Below are positions 1 to 8,585 of a DNA stretch of 64,000 nt, piece by piece. The notes below the pieces were generated by a model that saw only the letters and a list, made by a program, of their open reading frames with translations, was not told where the DNA came from and searched no databases. Source of the DNA: Sporosarcina luteola (lineage in GTDB: Bacteria > Bacillota > Bacilli > Bacillales_A > Planococcaceae); contig JACHLS010000009.1 of assembly GCA_014204635.1 (NCBI GenBank), positions 124,001 through 188,000 of the forward strand, written 5' to 3'. Numbering within the stretch: the first letter of the stretch is position 1; every line of letters starts with the position of its first letter. The position numbers were made by a program, and so were the translations under genes.

Positions 1-992
1 TTAATTTGGATGTCCTCTTGCTTGTACGGCAACGTTTCACCAGCAGCGACATGCAACTGCTGTTTGATGAGATCGATGCCGGTGATCATTTCGGTGACAG
101 GGTGCTCCACTTGAATTCTGGTATTCATTTCCATGAAATAAAATTTCTTGTTAATATGATCAAAAATGAATTCGACTGTGCCGGCTCCGCGGTAATTAAC
201 GGCTTCTGCCGCTTTTACTGCGGCTTCCCCCATCTCTTTGCGCAATTCAGGGGTCAGAGCTGGAGACGGTGCCTCCTCGACAAGTTTTTGCATACGCCGT
301 TGAATGGAACAATCACGTTCCCCCAAATGGATCGTATTGCCATGCTTATCCGCAAGCACTTGCACTTCTACATGGCGGAACTCCTCGATAAACTTCTCTA
401 AATAGACACCCGGATTTCCGAATGCAGCGGCTGCCTCTTTTTGGGTGATTTTAATCCCTTTCACTAGTTCCTCTTCGTTTCTAGCTACCCGGATTCCTTT
501 TCCGCCGCCGCCTGCTGTCGCTTTAATGATAACCGGAAAACCAATCTGTTTCGCGACTTCTAAACCTACGACTTCATCAGCGACGATGCCGTCGGATCCA
601 GGGACAATTGGAACGCCTGCTTGGCGCATCGTTTCCCGCGCTACGTCCTTCGTCCCCATTTTCGAGATTGCCTCCGCAGTTGGTCCGATAAATTCAATAT
701 TGACTTCTTCGCATAACTCCGCGAAGCTCGCATTCTCGGCCAAGAAGCCGTAGCCTGGGTGGATACCGTCACACCCTGTCAATTTTGCCACACTGACAAT
801 GTTTGAAAAGTTTAAGTAGCTGTCCTTGGAGAGCTTCGGTCCGATGCAATAGGCTTCATCTGCAAGCTCCACATGAAGTGCTTCCTGATCCGCTTCCGAG
901 TAGACGGCCACTGTTTTGATATCCAATTCCCTGCATGCCCGAATGATACGAACTGCAATTTCACCACGATTAGCTATGAGTACCTTTTTCAT
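1..992 (-). CDS. accC: Biotin carboxylase subunit of acetyl-CoA carboxylase (partial, C-terminus off window)
   Basis: Carboxylates the biotin on AccB with ATP and bicarbonate, the first half-reaction of malonyl-CoA synthesis in the cytoplasm. About 330 residues are visible, starting [16 protein letters not shown]. They include the Gly-rich ATP-grasp loop ([12 protein letters not shown]), the [14 protein letters not shown] stretch and the active-site region [14 protein letters not shown]. The final ~120 residues of a normal ~450-residue protein lie beyond base 1. The ATG at 992 follows a GGAGGGG ribosome site. accB ends only 14 bases upstream, so the two are co-transcribed, as in most bacteria. 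Identity is secure from the motifs and the partner gene. Confidence 0.97.
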   Translation of the reverse strand, partial: MKKVLIANRGEIAVRIIRACRELDIKTVAVYSEADQEALHVELADEAYCIGPKLSKDSYLNFSNIVSVAKLTGCDGIHPGYGFLAENASFAELCEEVNIEFIGPTAEAISKMGTKDVARETMRQAGVPIVPGSDGIVADEVVGLEVAKQIGFPVIIKATAGGGGKGIRVARNEEELVKGIKITQKEAAAAFGNPGVYLEKFIEEFRHVEVQVLADKHGNTIHLGERDCSIQRRMQKLVEEAPSPALTPELRKEMGEAAVKAAEAVNYRGAGTVEFIFDHINKKFYFMEMNTRIQVEHPVTEMITGIDLIKQQLHVAAGETLPYKQEDIQI

Positions 993-1006
993 TTCAAAAC
1001 CCCTCC

Positions 1007-1525
1007 TCAATTCTCTTTGACGAGGAAGAGAGGTTGTCCGTATTCGACGAGCTGCCCATCTTCCACAAGAACCTCCACGATTTCTCCGGAAACCTCGGCT
1101 TCGATTTCGTTAAACAATTTCATCGCCTCAACAATGCAAACAACCGAATCCGTTTTCACTTTATCGCCTATTTGTACATATGGATCTGCATCGGGCGAGG
1201 CAGCTTTATAAAATGTTCCGACCATCGGGGATGTGATCTTGTGCAGCGAAGCATCTGCCTGTGCTTTTTCAACCGGTTCGGCTTGGGGCTGTTGTTCCTT
1301 GCTTTCCGCAAGCGGTGCGGCAGCCGGCACTTCTTTCGGCTGTTCCATAATGGACTGTTGCAATGGCGCTTGCTCGGTTTTTGGTGCTTGTGGGGCGATC
1401 GCCACTTGTTGGATGCCAGCCTTTTCGAGTTTGATTTTTGTTCCTTCTGATTCAAATGTAAATTTCTCAATAGATGATTGATCAATCAATTTAATTATTT
1501 CACGAATTTCTTGAATTTTCAACAT
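1007..1525 (-). CDS. accB: Biotin carboxyl carrier protein of acetyl-CoA carboxylase
   Basis: Carries the biotin that AccC carboxylates and the carboxyltransferase unloads. The 172 residues show the expected plan: an N-terminal helix region, a Pro/Ala/Gln-rich flexible linker (about residues 40-95), and a biotinyl domain with the EAMKLFN signature, placing the biotinylated lysine at about residue 136. The start at 1525 follows an AGGAGA ribosome site. accC follows directly. Upstream, a terminator separates it from spoIIIAH, so accBC should have its own promoter in 1530-1630. I did not recognise a FapR operator there. Confidence 0.97.
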   Translation of the reverse strand: MLKIQEIREIIKLIDQSSIEKFTFESEGTKIKLEKAGIQQVAIAPQAPKTEQAPLQQSIMEQPKEVPAAAPLAESKEQQPQAEPVEKAQADASLHKITSPMVGTFYKAASPDADPYVQIGDKVKTDSVVCIVEAMKLFNEIEAEVSGEIVEVLVEDGQLVEYGQPLFLVKEN

Positions 1526-1630
1526 GACTCGATTCTCCTGACTACAATATATTTAGAATCCCTTCCTCTTCATTTTAGACGTTTTTACATGAGAATGAAA
1601 TAGATAAAGGTTATTATGTCAGGCAGAAAC

Positions 1631-1657
1631 AAAAAAAGACCCTGATACCGGGCCTTA
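1631..1657 (-). terminator. Rho-independent terminator after the spoIIIA operon
   Basis: On the minus strand a short GC-rich stem (AAGGCCC paired with GGGTCTT, loop GGTATCA) is followed by seven Ts. It lies between spoIIIAH and accB and should keep sporulation transcripts out of accBC. Confidence 0.75.
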
Positions 1658-1771
1658 AACGAGGTTTCGTAGTTCTTTTGATCCACAGTCTCCATATAGA
1701 AAACGGAATGCTTCATAGGTCGATTCGTTAAACATTTATTATTGTATATAATTATTCAATACCATTTTTTC

Positions 1772-2308
1772 TTAATTCCCTGTAAAATCTACCTTTACCG
1801 TGCGTGTATCGTCCCAGCTCGCCATGATATATTTCGTTATTTCATCTGCTAATTCTTTAGAGTGCCCCTCTTGGGAAAGAACCGTCACATCAACCCGTCC
1901 ATCCTCTTTACGAACGAACACTTCCGGATACCCTAGCGCTCTGATTTGCATTTCCATCAAGGCTTCGGCTGAGGTCTGCTTCGTTAAATTCTCCAACGCA
2001 TTAAATGCTTCATTCTTTTCCTCGATCGAATAATCCGCGGAAGATGCCTTAACCGTCAATTGCTCTCTCAACTTGCTTCGTTCGTCTTGGACCTGCATCC
2101 GCATTTCTTCAAATAGGACAGACTCGGCAAAGACAGGTTTCGTTTCGTCTGGAGTGCTGGTCAAAGTGATGGCGTCCGAATTTTTTTCTCCAAAGATTGC
2201 AAGTCCGTCAAATGGCATCGGTGCTTCTCTATTCAAATAATAGATGGAGATGACCGCTACGAGGCTAAGTAAAGTTAAAAACCACACTGTTCGTTTATTC
2301 GCTTTCAA
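1772..2308 (-). CDS. spoIIIAH: Stage III sporulation protein AH
   Basis: Mother-cell protein that spans the engulfing membrane and binds forespore SpoIIQ, forming part of the feeding-tube channel. The 178-residue protein has one N-terminal membrane segment (about residues 9-25) and a soluble ring-building domain (DERSKLREQLTVKAS, then DVTVLSQEGHSKELADEITKY). It is about 40 residues shorter than B. subtilis SpoIIIAH, mainly in the linker. Translation starts at a TTG overlapping the end of spoIIIAG, behind an AAGGGGG site. It is the last gene of the shortened spoIIIA operon. SpoIIQ is not in this window. Confidence 0.9.
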   Translation of the reverse strand: MKANKRTVWFLTLLSLVAVISIYYLNREAPMPFDGLAIFGEKNSDAITLTSTPDETKPVFAESVLFEEMRMQVQDERSKLREQLTVKASSADYSIEEKNEAFNALENLTKQTSAEALMEMQIRALGYPEVFVRKEDGRVDVTVLSQEGHSKELADEITKYIMASWDDTRTVKVDFTGN

Positions 2309-2723
2309 GTTGAGTCCCCCTTTTCTTCATTTCTTCGATGACAATTCGATGTTCAGGCAGCTGAAGTACCGATGAAAGGATTTGTTTCAATCTATTCTTC
2401 ATCCTCTTATCATCCGCCCCTTCCACCACAACCAATATTCCTTGCAGCGGATTGCCTGTCTTATTCGAACGGCCGGACAGTGAAAAATAGTCCGAGAGCG
2501 GGTCGGCAGTCCTCTCGCCTTTTTCGTAATGAGGATAGATAATCACTTCCCCAATCCCTTCAATACTCATCAACGCCTTCTCAAGCTCTGCATATTCCCG
2601 GCTCTCCTCCCCCTTTCCTTTCTCCCCCCCAAACGATCCTAATGTCGTGTTGATGAATATGATGACAAGTACAACAATGGAACCTAACAATAAAGGAATA
2701 GTTTTTCTTTTTGTTTTCTGCAT
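2295..2723 (-). CDS. spoIIIAG: Stage III sporulation protein AG (short form)
   Basis: Forms the large ring of the SpoIIIA-SpoIIQ channel. The 142 residues contain an N-terminal basic segment and membrane helix (about 8-27), then the conserved sequence around ALMSIEGIGEVIIYPHYEKG and the C-terminal QGILVVVEGADD and VLQLPEHRIVI elements of the ring-building motif. B. subtilis SpoIIIAG has 229 residues. Here the cytoplasmic N-terminus and much of the insert between the two halves of the ring domain are reduced. The ribosome site is weak (GGTGAT). The stop overlaps the spoIIIAH start. Confidence 0.85.
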   Translation of the reverse strand: MQKTKRKTIPLLLGSIVVLVIIFINTTLGSFGGEKGKGEESREYAELEKALMSIEGIGEVIIYPHYEKGERTADPLSDYFSLSGRSNKTGNPLQGILVVVEGADDKRMKNRLKQILSSVLQLPEHRIVIEEMKKRGTQLESE

Positions 2724-2788
2724 TTCATCACCATTTCATTTCTTTGAGCCGGATATGGGTAGTCATCTATGTTTAACAGTATGCTTGG

Positions 2789-2965
2789 TCAGAACAAGCT
2801 ATGACCAAAAAATGCGGAGAACGAATGAATTATCCAAATGCCCATTGCAATTTTCATGATCACCAGAAAGTCGTCTTCCAGTTCATCAGGAAGCAATAGA
2901 GGCACTACGACAGATAGAACAGACAATAGCAATATGCCACTCAAAAATTGTACGATGGCGTTCAC
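2789..2965 (-). CDS. spoIIIAF: Truncated SpoIIIAF-like membrane protein, 58 residues
   Basis: This small frame fills the spoIIIAF position. A GTG follows the spoIIIAE stop directly and reads VNAIVQFLSGILLL through to a stop at 2789. It gives two hydrophobic helices around a LLLPDELED turn, matching the N-terminal membrane hairpin of SpoIIIAF, where an LLP motif also lies between the helices. The family is normally about 200 residues, with a soluble ring-building domain that is absent here. About 65 untranslated bases follow before spoIIIAG. It may be a functional membrane-only remnant or a decaying gene. Position and topology support the call; sequence identity is weak. Confidence 0.6.
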   Translation of the reverse strand: MNAIVQFLSGILLLSVLSVVVPLLLPDELEDDFLVIMKIAMGIWIIHSFSAFFGHSLF

Positions 2966-3865
2966 TCATTTCACACTTGTCATCAACTTGATGAGGATCA
3001 CTGAAAAGATCGCTGTATAGATAAATGCAAAGGCAACTAAGAAGGAAATTGCACAAAGCACGAAAAGCGTTTTTCCAATATCATCTAGCGTGCCGGTAAT
3101 CTCTTCATTGGCAAAAGGCTCAATTAATGCAGCAGTCCACCGATAAAGAAAACCGGTTAGCAACGTTTTGAGAGTTGGCAAGAGAGCCACGGTCCATATG
3201 GTCATGATCAGCCAACCCCCAATGAAGACACTGGCACCTGAGGTATACCTTCCCATCGCCCCTAGACTATCGGTCATTAGCGATCCAATCAGCGGAATGT
3301 TCTGCTTGATCAACTCTTTGATCGGTTCACTGGTGACACCGGATAATGCCCAAGACATCGTCCCGCCTGTCGTTATGAATATGGCATAAGCTGCTACAAT
3401 AGCAGACACAGCACCGAGCAGGCCTGTTCGCAGCAAGTCCGACATTTTCGTAAAGGGCATGGCAGGCTGAAGTCTTGATAGAATGTCAAATAGAAGCGAC
3501 GCCGCCAGTATGGGAATGAGAAGTTTCTCTGCGAGGATCACAATGCCGTTTGCAAATAGCAGCATGGCCGGCTGGAAATTAAGCAATCCGAACGTTCCAC
3601 CCGAAGCCATTATGCTCGCTGTTAGAAGTGGGTAGATCGATATGAATGTCATGGCAACAGTATGGGTGATATCGCGGATGGCAATGAACTGGTCGAAGGC
3701 AGGTTGCAGGACAACCGAAATAACGACGATGAAAAGCAACAGTCTCGTCCATTTGGTAAAGGACGGTAACAAAAAATCGAGAAGCAGAACGATAAATGTG
3801 ACAAGCAATACGATAAGAAAAGAGGATAGTACCGTTCCGATAACAGACGCAATAAATGAAAACAT
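2966..3865 (-). CDS. spoIIIAE: Stage III sporulation protein AE, lacking the N-terminal extracytoplasmic domain
   Basis: Polytopic mother-cell membrane protein of the SpoIIIA channel. The 299 residues contain the multi-helix core (for example LTASIMASGGTFGLLNFQPA, LLRTGLLGAVSAIVAAYAIF and SDSLGAMGRYTSGASVFIGG). B. subtilis SpoIIIAE has 399 residues including a cleaved signal peptide and a soluble N-terminal region. Here the protein begins inside the first core helix, so about 95 residues are missing. A GGAAGAAA site precedes the ATG at 3865. spoIIIAD ends 15 bases upstream, leaving no room for a longer frame. Confidence 0.88.
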   Translation of the reverse strand: MFSFIASVIGTVLSSFLIVLLVTFIVLLLDFLLPSFTKWTRLLLFIVVISVVLQPAFDQFIAIRDITHTVAMTFISIYPLLTASIMASGGTFGLLNFQPAMLLFANGIVILAEKLLIPILAASLLFDILSRLQPAMPFTKMSDLLRTGLLGAVSAIVAAYAIFITTGGTMSWALSGVTSEPIKELIKQNIPLIGSLMTDSLGAMGRYTSGASVFIGGWLIMTIWTVALLPTLKTLLTGFLYRWTAALIEPFANEEITGTLDDIGKTLFVLCAISFLVAFAFIYTAIFSVILIKLMTSVK

Positions 3866-3880
3866 AGGATTTTCTTCCGT

Positions 3881-4258
3881 TCATTTAGTGATTAGTGAAG
3901 AAATTGTTTCGATCATCGCTTTCAAATGCGGAATCCATAAGGTCAAAATGACAATTTTCATTGCGAGTTGAGACAAAGCGGCAATGGATCCGTACCCTTC
4001 CTCCTTCATATGCATTGCGACCGTTTCTGAAAGGACGAAAAGCAAGGCGCTGCCGACAAGCAGTTTGACGTAAGGGCCTGGCACGATGCCAAATAGCTCT
4101 ATGATTGTTTGGCCGAAAGGCAACAGGAACATACTGAAGATGTAAAGCAATAGAATGAAAAAGATGGCAGCATACAAAATCGGTTTCAGTCCTGGCGCTA
4201 CATACGCTACGATGAGTAAGACAACATAGACAACAATAATCTGAAATAAAGTGAACAT
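3881..4258 (-). CDS. spoIIIAD: Stage III sporulation protein AD
   Basis: Small polytopic membrane protein of the SpoIIIA complex. The 125 residues form about three or four hydrophobic segments with conserved LFGIVPGPYVKLLVGSALLFVLSET. Its length is close to the 133 residues of B. subtilis SpoIIIAD. The start abuts the end of spoIIIAC, as is usual for these translationally coupled genes. Transcription probably comes from the sigma-E-like promoter before spoIIIAC. Confidence 0.88.
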   Translation of the reverse strand: MFTLFQIIVVYVVLLIVAYVAPGLKPILYAAIFFILLLYIFSMFLLPFGQTIIELFGIVPGPYVKLLVGSALLFVLSETVAMHMKEEGYGSIAALSQLAMKIVILTLWIPHLKAMIETISSLITK

Positions 4259-4468
4259 TTACATCGCCAACGAAAGCCATTGGAAAAATTCGGCGATTTC
4301 CGCGAAAAAGATTCGAAGGAAACGTAGCATTTCAACGGCAATGTATATGTAAGCAAGAAAGAATAGAAAAAAAGAGAATTCTTTTTTTCCGGTCTGCTCA
4401 AAAAACACATGTAGAAAACCGATGACGAGACCAATTCCCGCAATCCTCAATAAGTCGCTCAATTCCAA
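4259..4468 (-). CDS. spoIIIAC: Stage III sporulation protein AC
   Basis: Two-helix membrane protein of the SpoIIIA complex. I place the start at the TTG at 4468, which has an AGGAGGGGG site about seven bases upstream and gives 69 residues (family usual 68). The frame stays open further upstream but has no matching homology. Conserved residues include LLRIAGIGLVIGFLHVFFEQTGKKEF. It is the first gene of the operon here, because spoIIIAA and spoIIIAB, normally immediately upstream, are absent. Confidence 0.9.
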   Translation of the reverse strand: MELSDLLRIAGIGLVIGFLHVFFEQTGKKEFSFFLFFLAYIYIAVEMLRFLRIFFAEIAEFFQWLSLAM

Positions 4469-4489
4469 ACGGTTTCCCCCTCCTGTTTT

Positions 4490-4518
4490 AACGTATGAGA
4501 CACAACTTGGAATTATGA
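4490..4518 (-). promoter_or_regulatory. Sigma-E-like promoter before spoIIIAC
   Basis: Minus strand: -35-like TCATAATT (4518-4511), 13-base spacer, -10-like CATACGTT (4497-4490). This resembles the sigma-E pattern of an ATATT-type -35 and CATAC-type -10. The start point would lie at or just before the spoIIIAC ribosome site, giving a very short leader. Inferred from pattern and operon position only. Confidence 0.45.
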
Positions 4519-4605
4519 TGTGATCTTTTGTTTCCACTCAACTTTTTTCATTGTCTTTGGATGTGACGAAGGACAACCAATAGACCTCGAGCACATAGGA
4601 AGGAA

Positions 4606-4652
4606 ACAAAAAAACACTTCGCAATCCTCTACCAGGAATGCAAAGTGTTTTA
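4606..4652 (-). terminator. Rho-independent terminator after efp
   Basis: Minus strand AAAACACTTTGCATTCC pairs with GGATTGCGAAGTGTTTT across a short loop and is followed by a T run. It separates vegetative efp from the sporulation operon. Confidence 0.85.
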
Positions 4653-4662
4653 TGATAATTTC

Positions 4663-5220
4663 TTATGCTCTTGAGACGTATTCGCCTTCATCCGTATTGA
4701 TGATGAGTTTATCACCAGTATTCACGAAGAATGGAACTTGCACGACGAGACCTGTTTCCATCTTGGCAGGTTTCGAACCGCCGCTCGCTGTGTCCCCTTT
4801 AATACCTGGTTCTGTTTCCGCTACTTCCAACGTAACAGTCGATGGGAGTTCTACACCAAGCACTTCATCTTTATACGAAATGATATGGACTTCCATGTTT
4901 TCTTTTAAGTACTTTAATTCTTCTTCAATCTGATTGGAAGGCAGCTCGATTTGCTCATACGATTCATTGTCCATGAACACATGGTCGTCACCGTTCGCAT
5001 ATAGGTATTGCATGCGGCGGTTGTCAATTTGAGCCTTTTCGACTTTCTCACCCGCACGGAATGTTTTTTCATTCACGTTGCCGGAACGGAGGTTACGGAG
5101 TTTGGACCGTACAAATGCTGCACCCTTGCCTGGTTTTACGTGTTGAAAATCAATTACGCGCCAAATATCTCCGTCCACTTCAATTGTCAAACCTGTCTTA
5201 AATTCGTTTACTGAAATCAT
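4663..5220 (-). CDS. efp: Translation elongation factor P
   Basis: Relieves ribosome stalling at polyproline sequences. The 185 residues match the family length, with an N-terminal KOW-like domain, a central OB domain ([17 protein letters not shown]) and a C-terminal OB domain ([23 protein letters not shown]). The tip lysine that is modified in many species is present at about residue 32 in the loop [12 protein letters not shown]. It is downstream of yqhT with a 22-base gap and is followed by a terminator. In B. subtilis the spoIIIA operon follows efp, as here. Confidence 0.97.
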   Translation of the reverse strand: MISVNEFKTGLTIEVDGDIWRVIDFQHVKPGKGAAFVRSKLRNLRSGNVNEKTFRAGEKVEKAQIDNRRMQYLYANGDDHVFMDNESYEQIELPSNQIEEELKYLKENMEVHIISYKDEVLGVELPSTVTLEVAETEPGIKGDTASGGSKPAKMETGLVVQVPFFVNTGDKLIINTDEGEYVSRA

Positions 5221-5242
5221 GCTGTTTCCTCCATTTTAAACA

Positions 5243-6301
5243 TTATAGGATAATCAATTCTTTCGGTGAATGCGTCAAGCGTTCATTGCCGGTTTCCGTC
5301 ATGATAATATCGTCTTCAATCCGGACGCCGCCGATGCCTGGCAAATAAATGCCCGGTTCGACTGTCACAGCCATATTCGGTACGAGCACTGTTTCCGAAC
5401 GGAATGACAATGCCGGTCCTTCATGAACTTCCAAGCCGATTCCATGTCCCGTGGAATGTCCGAATGCATCTCCATATCCTTTTGACTTAATATAGTCACG
5501 TGCAACGGCATCCGCTTCAATACCTGTCATACCCGGTTTGATCTGTTCCAAAGCCAATTGCTGGGCAACCCGCGTCACCTCATATATCTCCTTCAATTGC
5601 GCAGACGGTTCTCCAACTGCTACCGTCCGTGTGATATCAGAAATATAACCATTATACAATGCACCATAATCGAGTGTCACTAAATCCCCAGATTCAATCA
5701 CTTTATCGGAAGCGACGCCATGCGGCAGTGCACCACGGATGCCTGAAGCAACGATCGTAGAGAAAGAAGAGGACTCCGCCCCTTGCTTGCGCATGAACAT
5801 CTCCAGTTCATTCGACACTTCGAGCTCAGTCACACCTGGCTTGATAAACGTACAAATATGAGCGAAGGCATCATCGGCAATTTTAGCTGCCTGTTTGAGG
5901 ATTTCAATCTCTTCAGGTGTTTTCACCATCCGAAGCGTCTCGATTATGCCTGAGACAGGTCGCAATTCTACCTCCACTTTCTCTTTATACAATTCGTACA
6001 TTCCAAATGAAACATCATCCTTCTCAAACCCGAGTGTTTGGATGTTCATTGATTTTACTTGCTCGGCTACTTCTTCAATGATCGTTTTTTCGTGCTTCAC
6101 AATGCGGAAGCCTGATACTTGCTTGGCAGCCTGTTCCGTATACCGGAAATCCGTAATAAAGACAGCAGCCTCGTTCGAGATGACCGCAACCCCCGCAGTT
6201 CCGGTAAAACCAGTAATATACCGCCGGTTGTATGGGTTTGTGACGAGTAAAGCGTCAAGCTCTTTTTCTTTCAGCAATTCTCTCAGTTTCGCCAGTTTCA
6301 T
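5243..6301 (-). CDS. yqhT: M24B-family Xaa-Pro aminopeptidase (YqhT-like)
   Basis: Predicted cytoplasmic metallopeptidase that removes N-terminal residues before proline. The 352 residues comprise an N-terminal creatinase-like domain and a pita-bread catalytic domain. Dinuclear metal ligands are visible: the two Asp in DYGALYNGYISDITRTV, His in GHSTGHGIGLEVHEGP, and Glu in VTVEPGIYL and GVRIEDD. I chose the ATG at 6301, which overlaps the aroQ stop (ATGA) and follows a GGAAAAGGGG site. The frame continues about 29 codons upstream, but only inside aroQ. The substrate is inferred from the family. Confidence 0.92.
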   Translation of the reverse strand: MKLAKLRELLKEKELDALLVTNPYNRRYITGFTGTAGVAVISNEAAVFITDFRYTEQAAKQVSGFRIVKHEKTIIEEVAEQVKSMNIQTLGFEKDDVSFGMYELYKEKVEVELRPVSGIIETLRMVKTPEEIEILKQAAKIADDAFAHICTFIKPGVTELEVSNELEMFMRKQGAESSSFSTIVASGIRGALPHGVASDKVIESGDLVTLDYGALYNGYISDITRTVAVGEPSAQLKEIYEVTRVAQQLALEQIKPGMTGIEADAVARDYIKSKGYGDAFGHSTGHGIGLEVHEGPALSFRSETVLVPNMAVTVEPGIYLPGIGGVRIEDDIIMTETGNERLTHSPKELIIL

Positions 6302-6744
6302 AGTGTAACCCCTTTTCCACGGAGAAGGAACGCCTGGAGGGCAAGTTCGTAACCATCTGTACCAAAGCCCGATAATTGGCCGATGCAAACGGGAGCAATG
6401 ACAGAGGTTTGTCGAAATTCTTCCCGGCTATGTATGTTTGAGATATGGACCTCAATGACTGGCACATTGACCGATGCAACGGCATCACGCAATGCAATGC
6501 TGTAATGGGTATATGCACCTGGATTGAAAATGATGCCATCCACCCTTTCGTCATCTGCACTGTGGATACGATCAATCAAGTCACCTTCTGAATTTGACTG
6601 AAAAAAATGGAGTTCCACTAGGGAAACTGCCGCAGCTTTACGCAACTTGCGTTCCACATCTTCCAGTGTCTCCGCCCCATAAATACCCGGTTCCCTTTTT
6701 CCTAGCCGATTCAGATTCGGTCCATTCAGAACTAGTACTTTCAC
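6298..6744 (-). CDS. aroQ: 3-dehydroquinate dehydratase, type II
   Basis: Dehydrates 3-dehydroquinate to 3-dehydroshikimate in aromatic amino-acid synthesis. The 148 residues are typical of the dodecameric type II enzyme. LNGPNLNRLGKREPGIYG carries the catalytic Arg and Tyr loop; FNPGAYTHYSIALRDA and EVHISNIHSREEFR carry the substrate-binding and catalytic His residues. It is the first gene of an aroQ-yqhT-efp operon, translationally coupled to yqhT by an ATGA overlap. Type II in this position matches yqhS of B. subtilis. Confidence 0.97.
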   Translation of the reverse strand: MKVLVLNGPNLNRLGKREPGIYGAETLEDVERKLRKAAAVSLVELHFFQSNSEGDLIDRIHSADDERVDGIIFNPGAYTHYSIALRDAVASVNVPVIEVHISNIHSREEFRQTSVIAPVCIGQLSGFGTDGYELALQAFLLRGKGVTL

Positions 6745-6806
6745 CGACGCACCATTCCCCTCATCTTTTTCTTTCCCATTTTATCACACCGTCCCATTGT
6801 CGCAAC

Positions 6807-7235
6807 CTATTTCGTCGCTTCTTTCGGAAGTTTCTTCATAAAAACGGCTGTCCCAGTTATGAAACGGATCGCTACCGCTACCAACGCAAGAAAAGGATAG
6901 GATAACGAACGAAGTCCCTCCATTAATGTAGTAGGAACCAAAATGCTCCATTCAATAGCAACAGCTAAAATGATACTGACGATAAGCGATGAAATGGTAG
7001 GTGGTATAGAACTTGTCAAGGAGATCAAATAATAATATACGACTGAGCAGATGAAAATGATGAGAAATAGAAATGTCCACTTCCACAATGCACTGGAAGA
7101 ACCGAATAATTCCCATCGTTTCGCCCAACCGACTGGAGACCAGTTAATGAAATGAAAATAATAAAATCCACGCAACGCGATCAAAATGCCTATTGAAGCG
7201 ACTAACGTTGTCCAAACCATTGTGTTGAATCTCAT
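6807..7235 (-). CDS. yqhR: YqhR-family membrane protein of unknown function
   Basis: 142 residues with four predicted membrane helices (roughly 8-27, 52-73, 80-97 and 107-130) and a short basic tail. I recognise it mainly from position: B. subtilis carries yqhR next to yqhQ, and here the two are divergent. It starts at the ATG at 7235 behind a GGAGGGAT site. It ends 62 bases before aroQ and could be co-transcribed with it. No catalytic motif is visible, so no function is assigned. Confidence 0.75.
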   Translation of the reverse strand: MRFNTMVWTTLVASIGILIALRGFYYFHFINWSPVGWAKRWELFGSSSALWKWTFLFLIIFICSVVYYYLISLTSSIPPTISSLIVSIILAVAIEWSILVPTTLMEGLRSLSYPFLALVAVAIRFITGTAVFMKKLPKEATK

Positions 7236-7405
7236 GATTCATCCCTCCTGTGTAAAAGTGTCGGGACATTCCAGAAATTTTAAACCTATTATGTGGAGTC
7301 TTCGACATATTTTTAGTACAATAGAGAAATAAACAAAGATGGGACATGCATCGTTTAAAAGCTCGTATTTGGTCCCATCAATAAAAAGAAGGTGTGGGGA
7401 GTCCT

Positions 7406-8386
7406 ATGAGCAAAAAGCAAGCAGCGCCTGCGTATGGTGGTCAAGCCTTGATTGAAGGTGTCATGTTCGGCAGCCGTGATCATACTGTTACCGCAATCCG
7501 CAGGAAAGATAGTTCCCTCGATTATTTCTATCTGCCAAAAAAACAGAAACCACTTGCTCAAAAACTGAAAAAAATTCCGTTTCTCCGTGGCATTGTCGCA
7601 TTGGTCGAATCTGCAGGAATCGGTTCAAGACACTTGACATTCGCCAGCGAACGGTATGATGTTATGCCAGGCGAAGAGATTGAGCAGGCACCGGAGGAAT
7701 CATCCAAACTGGCGATGATCTTAGGTGTCGCGGCTGTCGGTGTCCTGTCGTTTTTATTCGGTAAATTTGCATTCACACTTGTTCCAGTCTTTCTAGCGCA
7801 ATTATTTGAGCCCATCGCCTCCGGCAAAACAGCACAAATATTGCTGGAAAGCCTCTTCAAACTGATCTTGCTTTTAGGGTACGTATCGTTGATTTCAATG
7901 ACCCCTCTCATCAAACGTGTTTTCAAATATCACGGAGCTGAGCACAAAGTCATCAATGCCTACGAGAACGGACTGCCGCTGACTGTCCAGAATGTACAGG
8001 CTCAATCCCGTCTCCATTACCGATGCGGCAGCAGCTTCTTGCTGTTCACGGTCATTGTCGGGATGTTCATCTATTTTCTCGTTCCAACCGACCCATTCTG
8101 GCTGCGGATTGTAAATCGAATTTTATTGATCCCTGTCGTCCTAGGAGTATCGTTTGAAGTCTTGCAATTTACCAACTCATTACGGAATATCCCGGTTTTA
8201 AAATACTTAGGTTACCCGGGATTATGGCTGCAATTGCTTACAACAAAAGAACCGGATGACGATCAGGTGGAAGTGGCAATCGCTTCATTTAACCGGTTGC
8301 TCGAAATTGAAGAGCACGGCATCGAAAATGTTGAAATCGCTCAAACTGTCGCAGATGACCATCCATCTGCTGTCCAAGCAAATTAA
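7406..8386 (+). CDS. yqhQ: YqhQ-family membrane protein (DUF1385)
   Basis: Conserved Bacillales membrane protein of unknown biochemical role. The 326 residues begin MSKKQAAPAYGGQALIEGVMF, the family's hallmark N-terminus. Conserved YHGAEHKVINAYE and RCGSSFLL motifs follow, with about four membrane helices in the middle. I chose the ATG at 7406 with a GGTGTGGGGAG site; an in-frame GTG four codons upstream is less well placed. Transcribed alone, divergent from yqhR, and ended by a strong terminator. Confidence 0.92.
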   Translation: MSKKQAAPAYGGQALIEGVMFGSRDHTVTAIRRKDSSLDYFYLPKKQKPLAQKLKKIPFLRGIVALVESAGIGSRHLTFASERYDVMPGEEIEQAPEESSKLAMILGVAAVGVLSFLFGKFAFTLVPVFLAQLFEPIASGKTAQILLESLFKLILLLGYVSLISMTPLIKRVFKYHGAEHKVINAYENGLPLTVQNVQAQSRLHYRCGSSFLLFTVIVGMFIYFLVPTDPFWLRIVNRILLIPVVLGVSFEVLQFTNSLRNIPVLKYLGYPGLWLQLLTTKEPDDDQVEVAIASFNRLLEIEEHGIENVEIAQTVADDHPSAVQAN

Positions 8387-8436
8387 AAAAACTGCAGGTT
8401 CACGACGAGAAAGGTCGTGACCTGCAGTTTTTATTT
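8387..8436 (+). terminator. Strong rho-independent terminator after yqhQ
   Basis: AAAAACTGCAGGTTCACGAC pairs with GTCGTGACCTGCAGTTTTT around a GAGAAAG loop with one bulged T. Symmetric flanks mean it could work in both directions. Confidence 0.92.
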
Positions 8437-8585
8437 TGCTGTCTTTTAGAAATATATCATGACAGTACAACAAGAACAGTCTGACATGTTCCTTATTTTT
8501 AGCGAACAGTTCATTTATTCCGCTGAATCGCTCATTTCGGGCAGCAAATGATCCTTGCAGGAATGCTGTCCTTTCTGAACTTCTT

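Noticed and set aside
5895..6308. 137-codon plus-strand frame
   Set aside because: Antisense shadow of yqhT with no ribosome site or homology.
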